From the NCBI GenBank assembly GCA_030697085.1, contig JAUYQT010000609.1, positions 1 through 7,499 of the forward strand: a stretch of DNA of 7,499 nucleotides. The letters are read 5' to 3'. The stretch comes from Azonexus sp. (lineage in GTDB: Bacteria; Pseudomonadota; Gammaproteobacteria; Burkholderiales; Rhodocyclaceae). Shown here one piece after another: positions 1 through 5,113 of this stretch. Under the pieces are notes generated by a model. It was not told the origin of the DNA. It saw only the letters and a list, made by a program, of their open reading frames with translations, and searched no databases. The translations under genes and the position numbers were made by a program. Numbering within the stretch: the first letter of the stretch is position 1; the number at the start of each line of letters is the position of its first letter.

Positions 1-672
1 ATCGACCCAGTCGCCGCAATTGACGTAGGTCAGGCCATCGATCTCGCGGATCGTCGCCCAGTGGATATGGCCGCAGATCACACCATCCAGGCCGCGCTCG
101 CGGGCATGGTGGATGGCCGAATCCTCGAAATCGAAAATGAAATTGAGCGCTGTCTTGACCTTGCGTTTGGCGTAGCCGGCTAGCGACCAGTAGCCAGAGA
201 TGCCGAGCTTGCGCCGCCCCCAGGAGAGCATGGCATTCAGGCGAACCAGCAGGTCGTAGGCTTTGTCACCGAGTACCGCCACCCAGCGGTGATGGCGGGT
301 TACCTGATCGAAGGCATCGCCATGAATCAGCAGGAAGCGCCGACCGTCGGCGGTTTCATGCACCAGCTCGTCGGCCACCTCGATATCGCCAAAAATGATG
401 CCGCAGTAGTCGCGTAGCGCTTCGTCGTGGTTACCGGGAATGAAGACGACACGGTCGCCGTGGCGGGCCCGGCGCAACAACTTCTGGACCACGGTGTTCT
501 GCGCCTGCGACCAGTGGATGCTCCGGCTCATCGCCCAGAAGTCGATGATGTCGCCGATCAGATAGGTCTGTTCAGCCTGGTATTCACGGAGGAAATCGAG
601 CAGACGATCCGCCTGGCACGCCCGCGTGCCGAGGTGGATGTCGGAGAGAAAAACTGATCTGACCTTGGGCAT
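1..672 (-). CDS. PlcP-like / LpxH-like metallophosphoesterase (3' end beyond window)
   Basis: This is a calcineurin-type metallophosphoesterase of the UDP-2,3-diacylglucosamine diphosphatase group (COG2908-like). The visible 224 residues carry the full metal-binding set: SDIHLG (D11, H13), GDIIDFW (D41), GNHDE (N81, H82), IHGDAFD (H117) and CGHIHWA (H202, H204). The C-terminal tail lies beyond base 1. From memory of the family, the stretches TADGRR, VVQKLL and YWSLAGYAK resemble PlcP of alphaproteobacteria more than enterobacterial LpxH. PlcP releases diacylglycerol from phospholipids under phosphate starvation so that glycolipids can replace them. The ATG at 672 is chosen because SDIHLG begins at residue 10. 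An in-frame GTG three codons upstream (681) is possible, and neither start has a clear Shine-Dalgarno. The gene is divergent from purT and has a PhoB-box-like array 35 bases upstream. The fold is certain; PlcP over LpxH is inference. Confidence 0.9.
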   Translation of the reverse strand, partial: MPKVRSVFLSDIHLGTRACQADRLLDFLREYQAEQTYLIGDIIDFWAMSRSIHWSQAQNTVVQKLLRRARHGDRVVFIPGNHDEALRDYCGIIFGDIEVADELVHETADGRRFLLIHGDAFDQVTRHHRWVAVLGDKAYDLLVRLNAMLSWGRRKLGISGYWSLAGYAKRKVKTALNFIFDFEDSAIHHARERGLDGVICGHIHWATIREIDGLTYVNCGDWVD

Positions 673-706
673 GGCTGCCACGATAGCCAGCGGTCGTGAA
701 GGGGCT

Positions 707-735
707 GTGACGACTCGATGACAATGCCGTGACAG
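707..735 (-). promoter_or_regulatory. Candidate Pho box (three 11-bp-spaced PhoB half-sites)
   Basis: Read on the minus strand towards the metallophosphoesterase, three 7-mers lie at exact 11-bp intervals: CTGTCAC (735-729), TTGTCAT (724-718) and TCGTCAC (713-707). The known PhoB site is built from CTGTCAT-like 7-mers separated by 4 bases. Spacing and direction therefore fit well, although the 4-base spacers (GGCA, CGAG) are less AT-rich than usual. The array ends 34 bases before the ATG at 672. No clear -10 hexamer is visible at the usual distance; TATCGT at 686-681 is a weak candidate. phoB itself lies in this window. Confidence 0.6.
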
Positions 736-755
736 CCGGTGAAAACAGGCCGCCG

Positions 756-784
756 TTGACTCGGCTGCGGTCGACGCCTAAATT
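756..784 (+). promoter_or_regulatory. Sigma-70 promoter of purT
   Basis: TTGACT (756-761) is followed after exactly 17 bases by TAAATT (779-784). This is a good -35/-10 pair oriented towards the purT start at 821. Transcription would begin near 791 and leave a leader of about 30 bases containing the AGGAG ribosome binding site (811-815). Because purT is now broken, this promoter would read into the foreign segment and possibly into the gene at 1032. Confidence 0.55.
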
Positions 785-820
785 CGCCCGGTTTCCCCAT
801 CGCCCCCCCCAGGAGAACCC

Positions 821-905
821 ATGAAAATCGGCACCCCGCTTTCTCCCAGCACCAAGCGCGTCATGCTGCTCGGCGCTGGCGAACTCGGCAAGGAAGTAAT
901 CATTG
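821..905 (+). pseudogene. purT: purT 5' remnant (formate-dependent GAR transformylase)
   Basis: After a strong AGGAG ribosome binding site, the first codons encode [20 protein letters not shown] then LGKEV. This is the conserved N-terminus of PurT, including the start of its ATP-grasp pre-domain (family pattern RVMLLGxGELGKEV). PurT makes formylglycinamide ribonucleotide from GAR, formate and ATP in purine synthesis. Similarity stops at about codons 26-28 (bases 898-905), where family members continue with a sequence such as AIExQRLGVEV. The frame stays open to a stop at 1094-1096, giving a 91-codon chimera with no recognisable remainder. The matching C-terminus lies at 1848-1976, so this is one end of a gene whose centre was lost and replaced. 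The exact breakpoint needs alignment to an intact relative. Confidence 0.85.
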
Positions 906-982
906 CGGAATGCTCGTTCGTCACAACCCAAAAATTCTCCCCTTCCTGTCCGGCTGGATGGCATTTTCCTTTCTCTATCTCG

Positions 983-997
983 TGGCATGCCTATTGC
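983..997 (+). promoter_or_regulatory. Sigma-54 (RpoN) promoter, -24/-12
   Basis: The sequence TGGCATGCCTATTGC matches the RpoN consensus TGGCAYR-N4-TTGC at every fixed position. The GG (984-985) and GC (996-997) doublets are separated by the required 10 bases. Transcription would start near 1009, just ahead of the GAGGAG ribosome binding site (1019-1024) and the ATG at 1032. An activator site upstream could not be recognised. Confidence 0.65.
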
Positions 998-1031
998 GTT
1001 GACATGGCAGATGTATTTCGAGGAGCGAAAA

Positions 1032-1589
1032 ATGATTATCCAAGGCTTCAGCAATATTGCCTCCACTTACGGCGCAACCTACAAATCGGCTGTTGAGCGG
1101 CAAACTTCTCCGGCACCGGAGGCAAAATATGCCGATAAAGTAACTTTATCCACTGAAGGCAAGACGCTTGCTGCCGATGAAAGCAAGCCTGTTTTTACTC
1201 AACAAAGAACCTATGCCCAAGAGAGATTGCTTCAGGCAGCGAGTTCTGACCGTGCGAGTGCCGAAAAGATTGCCTACGATTTGGCAAAAACGCCAAGCAC
1301 AATTTTTTACGATATCAGCGGTCAACGTGGCGTTGGTGATGGAACCGGAGAATTCGTAAGAAAGCTTTCGACTACTGGAGAAATCGTAGGTGATGACTAC
1401 ATCGAAAAATTCTTCAGCGAGGCTTCTGCCATCGATGCTCAGCGATTCTCCATCTATGAAACCGAGACCAAAAAAGGAACTGATCCAGTAGAAATACTGA
1501 GCAAGATGATCGATTTTACAAACCAGCAATCCCAAGACTATCTTGATGCAACGGGTTGGGGATGGCGAGGCAGCGCTCCTCCCGCTTGA
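1032..1589 (+). CDS. Hypothetical protein inside the purT replacement segment
   Basis: I do not recognise this 185-residue protein. The ATG at 1032 is preferred over the upstream in-frame ATG at 903 because it has a GAGGAG ribosome binding site 7 bases ahead and lies just behind a sigma-54-type promoter. The longer form would also start inside the purT junction. The protein is hydrophilic, with no signal peptide or membrane segment. The N-terminal third is rich in Ala, Ser and Thr and contains [15 protein letters not shown] recall similar DKVT(L/I)S-EG/AG motifs in uncharacterised proteobacterial proteins. The middle has [20 protein letters not shown] and the end is a Trp/Gly-rich tail ([14 protein letters not shown]). 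Base composition is more AT-rich than the surrounding genes, which suggests acquisition. Function is unknown. Confidence 0.75.
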   Translation: MIIQGFSNIASTYGATYKSAVERQTSPAPEAKYADKVTLSTEGKTLAADESKPVFTQQRTYAQERLLQAASSDRASAEKIAYDLAKTPSTIFYDISGQRGVGDGTGEFVRKLSTTGEIVGDDYIEKFFSEASAIDAQRFSIYETETKKGTDPVEILSKMIDFTNQQSQDYLDATGWGWRGSAPPA

Positions 1590-1690
1590 TACTTTCCCCT
1601 TTTGCTCCTTCTGTAGCGGCTCACATTCCATAGCCGCCAGCTCAATCTATCTGCCAATAACAGGGATGCAGCTCCAGGCCGGCCGGCTGC

Positions 1691-1847
1691 TTATGCCGCT
1701 CTGACTTCGTTGAGCAGGTTCAGGATGGCGGTCACGCAACTTGAGCAGTGTCACCAAGGCCAAGGGCGGCTTGGTCTTGCCGTTCTCATACCGTGAAAAT
1801 GCATTGACCCCGCCGCCGAATATTTCGGCAGCCTCGGCGGGCGTGGC
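1691..1847 (-). pseudogene. mqsA: mqsA-type antitoxin C-terminal remnant, frameshifted
   Basis: The minus strand from about 1841 downwards encodes [20 protein letters not shown] followed by PPLALVTLLKLRDRHPE. This is the C-terminal Xre-type helix-turn-helix domain of MqsA; the E. coli protein has [19 protein letters not shown] ... DKHPELLNEIR. After HPE (around 1720), one extra C shifts the frame. Without it the sequence would continue LLNEVRAA to a TAA at 1693-1691, the family's usual end. The N-terminal zinc-binding half and any MqsR toxin are absent, and the fragment is cut at the purT 3' junction. It therefore cannot encode a working antitoxin. In the intact system MqsA neutralises the MqsR mRNA interferase and represses its own operon. 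Confidence 0.75.
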
Positions 1848-1976
1848 CTGTTCGGCAAACCGGAAGCATTCAAAAAGCGCCGGATGGGCGTTGCCGTGAC
1901 CAATGGCGACGACATCACGCAGGCGCGGCAGCGAGCCAAACTGGCCGCCAACCGGGTCAAACCGGTGAAATCCTGA
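1848..1976 (+). pseudogene. purT: purT 3' remnant
   Basis: In frame to the TGA at 1974-1976, this stretch encodes [17 protein letters not shown] followed by a variable linker and [17 protein letters not shown]. It matches the PurT C-terminus (E. coli: RLFGKPEIDGSRRLGVAL ... AIERAKHAAGQVKV). It has the same strand and order as the N-terminal remnant at 821, so both belonged to one gene. It is headless: nothing upstream in this frame resembles PurT, and the junction with the mqsA fragment falls at about 1842-1850. A non-homologous PurN elsewhere would be expected to cover the reaction. Confidence 0.82.
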
Positions 1977-1983
1977 TGCGTTT

Positions 1984-2021
1984 CGACCGCAGCATCCCTG
2001 TTTTTATGAATGCTGCGGTCG
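1984..2021. repeat. 12-bp perfect inverted repeat after purT
   Basis: CGACCGCAGCAT (1984-1995) and its exact complement ATGCTGCGGTCG (2010-2021) flank a 14-base loop, 8 bases after the purT stop. It lies between the convergent purT remnant and the small gene at 2130-2411. No T-tract follows in either direction, so it is not a standard intrinsic terminator. It may be a relic terminator, an mRNA-stabilising hairpin or a small dispersed palindrome. Confidence 0.6.
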
Positions 2022-2084
2022 ACTGGAAATTCAGCTAAAAATCAATGCCGTACGGCGAGGAATCCGGGATTTTCCGGAGGGTGG

Positions 2085-2104
2085 ATTCCCGCAGATGCGG
2101 GAAT
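2085..2104. repeat. dRS3-like ATTCCC...GGGAAT palindrome
   Basis: ATTCCCGCA and TGCGGGAAT form a 9-bp perfect stem around two central bases, flanked by TGG and GAC. This has the form ATTCCC-N8-GGGAAT, a dispersed intergenic repeat well known in Neisseria (dRS3) and, as I recall, common in other betaproteobacteria. It sits between the convergent gene ends. Confidence 0.6.
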
Positions 2105-2129
2105 GACGCCTCCTAGCTCAATGCCAGAA

Positions 2130-2411
2130 TCAAGCGGCCTTGGCCAATGCCCTGGTCAGCAGTTCAGCGACTAGCGCGTTGATTCCGCCTTCATGGGTCA
2201 AGCCTTGCGCCTGAACCTGCTTGACCAACTCGGCCGGCAACTTGCAAGCGAAAGGGATCAAGCCGGCGGCCTGATCGAGCTTGCGTTGCTCACGTTTGTC
2301 GACCCCGCCGCCCGCGCCGGCACCGAAACGGTCGGGAATGCCGCCCGCGCCTATCTTGCCGTTGATTTTGCTGCCACGATTCTTTTCCAGATCGGTTTTA
2401 GTCATGCTCAT
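2130..2411 (-). CDS. Small hypothetical protein, possible ribbon-helix-helix C-terminus
   Basis: This 93-residue basic protein has no recognised function. The ATG at 2411 has AAGGA 9 bases upstream; a second ATG two codons on (2405) is less well placed. Residues 1-45 are Gly- and Lys-rich and probably flexible (KTDLEKNRGSKINGKIGAGG). Residues 51-93 read as a strand (LIPFACKLP), a helix (AELVKQVQAQG) and a second helix (INALVAELLTRALAKAA). That layout fits a ribbon-helix-helix DNA-binding fold such as ParD or Arc, but this is inference from pattern only. I recall similar short proteins in Rhodocyclales without a known role. It stands alone: 138 bases separate it from the HDOD gene upstream, and it converges with the purT remnant. 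Confidence 0.7.
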   Translation of the reverse strand: MSMTKTDLEKNRGSKINGKIGAGGIPDRFGAGAGGGVDKREQRKLDQAAGLIPFACKLPAELVKQVQAQGLTHEGGINALVAELLTRALAKAA

Positions 2412-2549
2412 GGGGATTTTTCCTTTATTTCAATGCGTTGGCGAAATCGCCTGCGACCCGGATTATCGCCGAAAGGGGTAAGAGCACGCAGAAAATCAGC
2501 CGATCAGACGAGTTACCCTCAGCGACGCGGCTAAGGAACGCATAAGGGA

Positions 2550-3392
2550 CTAATGCCGAAAGACCGCGCAGGCGTGCTCGGTGCGCGCCTCGATTTTTGC
2601 AAACAAAAAATTCATATCAGAATCCCAGTCAAGCCCGAGGACTTCACAGGCAGGTGCCGACAAATAGGCCACCTGATTATCCCGGCGCTGGGTCAGATCC
2701 AGTGCGTTGGAGAGCACTTCGGCCACGTGCACCACCGAGACCAGCGTTTCGCTTAATCCCTCTTCTGGCTGATGATGAAAATTGATCGCCGCCACCACGG
2801 CCGCCGGCAGGCCCCAGTGTTCAGCGATGACCGAGCCAATCCAGCAATGATCGGCCCCGAAATAGCTCTGCTCCGCCTTGATGATGCTGATTTCGCCGGC
2901 AGCAACCAACTCATGGACAGCTTTAAATTCCAACGGATAAAAACGGGCTATCCAGAGCTGCCCGATATCGTGCAAAAGCCCGGCAATCAAGGCGTAATCA
3001 AGCGACAGGTGACTATTTCTGGCGAGCTCTTGCGCCGCCACACCAACCGCCGCGCTGTGCTCCCAAAAATAGGAAGACATCTGGCTATCGCGGGCGAACT
3101 CGGCAACGCCCACATTGAGCACAATTTCGCGCACCTTGGCCAGGCCGATCATCGAAGTCGCCCCCGCCAGCCCGTGAACTGCGGCGCCCGGGCGCATCGA
3201 AACAGCGGCTGAACTGGCCAGCGCAATAACCCGCCCGGCAATCACCGGATCTTGCTGCAGCAAATGCACGAGGCCGCTGGTACTGGCGTTTTCGTCATCA
3301 AGACTATCCAGCACACCACGAATTACCCGCGGAAAAGCCGGCAGCAAAGCGGTGCGCTCGATCACCTCAGCCTGGGTCAATCGTAGGGGCAT
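2550..3392 (-). CDS. HDOD-domain signalling protein
   Basis: This is a 280-residue HDOD (HD-related output) domain protein, likely a cytoplasmic signalling component. The HDOD core runs from about residue 10 to 215. It begins with the usual LLPAFPRVIRGVLDSLDD opening and the QQDPVIAGRVIALAS helix pair. It then has EHSAAVGVAAQELA, AGLLHDIGQLW (H141, D142 retained), and a closing HWGLPAAVVAAINFHH. Many HDOD proteins have lost metal-binding residues; this one keeps an HD pair, so residual phosphohydrolase activity cannot be excluded. The ATG at 3392 overlaps the upstream stop as TGATG, with GGAAG upstream. An in-frame TTG one codon earlier is also possible. Coupled translation suggests that it works with the 108-residue partner upstream. 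HDOD proteins are linked to c-di-GMP, chemotaxis and stress networks, but no specific target can be named. Confidence 0.88.
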   Translation of the reverse strand: MPLRLTQAEVIERTALLPAFPRVIRGVLDSLDDENASTSGLVHLLQQDPVIAGRVIALASSAAVSMRPGAAVHGLAGATSMIGLAKVREIVLNVGVAEFARDSQMSSYFWEHSAAVGVAAQELARNSHLSLDYALIAGLLHDIGQLWIARFYPLEFKAVHELVAAGEISIIKAEQSYFGADHCWIGSVIAEHWGLPAAVVAAINFHHQPEEGLSETLVSVVHVAEVLSNALDLTQRRDNQVAYLSAPACEVLGLDWDSDMNFLFAKIEARTEHACAVFRH

Positions 3393-3718
3393 CAACTTTT
3401 CTTCCAGCGGAGAACGGCGTCGTAAAGGCCAGCCAGTACGGGTTGCTGCAAGTCAGCTAACTGGAAGATTTCCTGTTGGCGCTTTTCACTCGCCGCCCAT
3501 TCCATGTCGCGCACCTCGTCAGTGCGGCTGTCTACCGCCTCAATACAGGCGTATTCGGCGTGCCGTACGGCCATCTGACTCAAATTGGATTCAGTTAATT
3601 CGTGGCCGGCGGGCAGTAGAAAACTGATCACGCCCTGCTCCGGCACCCTTAAAGCAGCGCCCAGAACCATGCCTGGCTCAAGGCTGGAAAAGGGCAAACA
3701 ACGTAAACGGGTCGCCAT
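3392..3718 (-). CDS. HD-GYP N-terminal-like small protein, partner of the HDOD protein
   Basis: This is a 108-residue soluble protein. Residues 8-57 (SSLEPGMVLGAALRVPEQG, FLLPAGHELTESNLSQM) follow a pattern often seen ahead of HD-GYP or HDOD domains: LEPGMVL, then a Gly, then LLPAGxxLTExxL. Here that segment is a separate gene coupled to an HDOD gene by a TGATG overlap, as though one two-domain protein had been divided. The rest is helical and charged (EVRDMEWAASEKRQQEIFQL) and may contact the HDOD partner. The ATG at 3718 has AGGA 7 bases upstream. The upstream region (3719-3815) is strikingly AT-rich and probably holds the promoter of this pair. The family similarity is from memory; function is unknown. 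Confidence 0.75.
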   Translation of the reverse strand: MATRLRCLPFSSLEPGMVLGAALRVPEQGVISFLLPAGHELTESNLSQMAVRHAEYACIEAVDSRTDEVRDMEWAASEKRQQEIFQLADLQQPVLAGLYDAVLRWKKS

Positions 3719-3775
3719 TTCAAATCCTGAGAATATTCAATATCAACAATATTAACAACAATACAAATTATTTAA
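3719..3775 (-). promoter_or_regulatory. AT-rich leader with weak promoter candidate for the HDOD pair
   Basis: The gap between phoR and the 108-codon gene contains repeated AATATT/AATATC-type words (3732-3776), in sharp contrast to the GC-rich flanks. On the minus strand, TTGTAT and GATATT (3744-3739) are 16 bases apart and could serve as -35 and -10. The match is weak. The AT-rich repeats could instead bind a nucleoid protein or regulator. Confidence 0.3.
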
Positions 3776-3790
3776 TATCGGCACGATTGA

Positions 3791-3803
3791 CCCGAAAGTC
3801 GGG
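3791..3803. terminator. Short hairpin after phoR, weak terminator candidate
   Basis: CCCGA and TCGGG form a 5-bp stem with a 3-base loop, 12 bases after the phoR stop. No run of T follows on the minus strand, so an intrinsic terminator is doubtful. It may only mark the end of the pst-pho transcript. Confidence 0.2.
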
Positions 3804-3815
3804 GCCGCCAAAATT

Positions 3816-5108
3816 TCAGACCCCGGCGATGCGGTTGGCCGGGAAACGAGCCGCGAAGCGGCTGCCGAGGCCGGGCTTGCTTTTTATGTCGAGTAGCGCC
3901 TGATGCCGATTCAACGAATGCTTGACGATGGCCAGCCCAAGCCCCGTACCACCGGCATCACGCGAACGGCCACGGTCGACACGATAAAAGCGTTCAGTTA
4001 ATCGAGGAATATGCTTAGGGTCAATACCGATACCTGTGTCCTGCACCGCAAATTCGCCCCCTTGCGCGTTGGTATACCAGCTCAGGCGAACGGTGCCACC
4101 TGATGGCGTGTAGCGCACGGCATTGGCGACGAGGTTGCCAAATGCGCTCACCAGTTCCTGCTCCGAGCCGCGCAAGTCGCCCCGACCATCACTTTCAACG
4201 ACGATGGTATGGCGTCCGGCGGAAAGCCCTTCGGCATCGCGACGCAGCTTGTCGATCAGGTTCGCCATATCAACAATGTCATTTTCCGGCGGTGGTGCCG
4301 ACTCGATCGAGGACAGCGTCAGCAAATCCTGGACGATATTTTCCATGCGCTTCGACTGCTCCGACATCATCGCCAGGTAGCGTTGCCTTTCGTCGTGGTC
4401 GACCTCGATTTCCTGCAAAGTTTCAAGAAACCCGGCTAGAACCGTTAGCGGTGTACGCAATTCATGCGAAACATTGGCGACGAAATCACGACGCATGCGG
4501 TCGAGAAGGTCAGTCTGCGTCACATCCTTGATCTGCATAAGGCGCCGGTTACCGGCATAGCGAATCAAATAAATCGACAACACGCGGTCACCGCTCCGGT
4601 CGGAGCGCAGCGTCAGCGGCCGGCTAAAATCCGCCTCCTGCAAATAAGCGACGAATTCCGGACGACGCAGCAGATTGACGATCGGCTGACCACGGTCGGT
4701 CCGAATCGCCAAGCCGAGTTGCGTCTCTGCCGTTGTGTTCGAATAAACGATGTGGTTATTTTGATCGAGCAGTACAACGCCATCAGTCAGCGCCTGCCCG
4801 GCCGCAATCAGCATCCCTATTTCTTCATCACGCCTGGCGATTTGCTCACGCAGGTCTTTTTCATGGCGATACAGACGGCCAAAAATACCATCCCAAGACC
4901 CTTCGCCTTCGAGGCTGCCATCGACGACGGGCGCCTTTGACCAACGTTCGAGCCGGGCAAAATTGCGGAAGTGAAAGAGCATTTGCCAACAGAGGCCGGC
5001 ACAAAATAACGACCAACCGGCCCACTCAGCAAAAAAATAACCAACCGGCAGGGCGACGAGCGCCGACAGCAAGGCTAGCAAAAGCCCGCGAATCAATTGT
5101 GCCGACAC
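3816..5108 (-). CDS. phoR: Phosphate regulon sensor histidine kinase PhoR
   Basis: PhoR is the inner-membrane kinase that phosphorylates PhoB when phosphate is scarce and dephosphorylates it when phosphate is ample. In 430 residues it has two closely spaced membrane segments (about 5-27 and 29-47) with almost no periplasmic loop, as in E. coli PhoR. A charged linker follows, then a PAS domain (about 97-200, ALTDGVVLLDQNNHIVYSN). The H-box is FVANVSHELRTPLT with H215. The ATPase motifs are N-box NLVANAVRYTP (325-335), DTGIGI (357-362), FYRVDRG (374-380) and GGTGLGL (386-392). All key residues are intact. The start is a GTG at 5108, 5 bases after the phoB stop, so translation probably depends on phoB. 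The short loop implies that PhoR senses through PstSCAB-PhoU rather than binding phosphate itself. Confidence 0.95.
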   Translation of the reverse strand: MSAQLIRGLLLALLSALVALPVGYFFAEWAGWSLFCAGLCWQMLFHFRNFARLERWSKAPVVDGSLEGEGSWDGIFGRLYRHEKDLREQIARRDEEIGMLIAAGQALTDGVVLLDQNNHIVYSNTTAETQLGLAIRTDRGQPIVNLLRRPEFVAYLQEADFSRPLTLRSDRSGDRVLSIYLIRYAGNRRLMQIKDVTQTDLLDRMRRDFVANVSHELRTPLTVLAGFLETLQEIEVDHDERQRYLAMMSEQSKRMENIVQDLLTLSSIESAPPPENDIVDMANLIDKLRRDAEGLSAGRHTIVVESDGRGDLRGSEQELVSAFGNLVANAVRYTPSGGTVRLSWYTNAQGGEFAVQDTGIGIDPKHIPRLTERFYRVDRGRSRDAGGTGLGLAIVKHSLNRHQALLDIKSKPGLGSRFAARFPANRIAGV

Positions 5109-5113
5109 GCGAC

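Larger units (their letters stand above)
900..1847. other. Foreign segment replacing the interior of purT
   Basis: This ~940-bp stretch lies between the two purT ends and takes the place of roughly 340 missing codons. It is visibly more AT-rich than the flanks, at least up to about 1590. It holds a sigma-54-type promoter, an unrecognised gene on the plus strand (1032-1589), about 100 bases with no recognisable content (1590-1690), and a broken MqsA antitoxin end on the minus strand (1691 to about 1847). I see no transposase, inverted ends or target duplication, so the mechanism is unknown. An insertion followed by deletion, or illegitimate recombination at an island edge, are possibilities. 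Confidence 0.7.

Noticed and set aside
998..1015. TTGACA at 998-1003 as a sigma-70 -35 box
   Set aside because: No acceptable -10 occurs 16-18 bases downstream; that position overlaps the ribosome binding site. The sigma-54 match is far better.
903..1031. A longer start (ATG at 903) for the hypothetical gene, adding 43 residues
   Set aside because: It lies at the purT breakpoint, has no ribosome binding site, and precedes the sigma-54 promoter and the good GAGGAG-ATG at 1032.
1751..1960. Minus-strand 69-codon frame across the mqsA/purT junction
   Set aside because: It is out of frame with both recognised remnants and its Arg/Pro-rich translation resembles nothing.
764..2023. 12-bp direct repeat GCTGCGGTCGAC flanking purT (764-775 and 2012-2023) as an insertion target duplication
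   Set aside because: The copies flank the whole purT region, not the foreign segment. A few 12-mer matches are expected by chance in 7.5 kb, and the second copy is explained by the hairpin.
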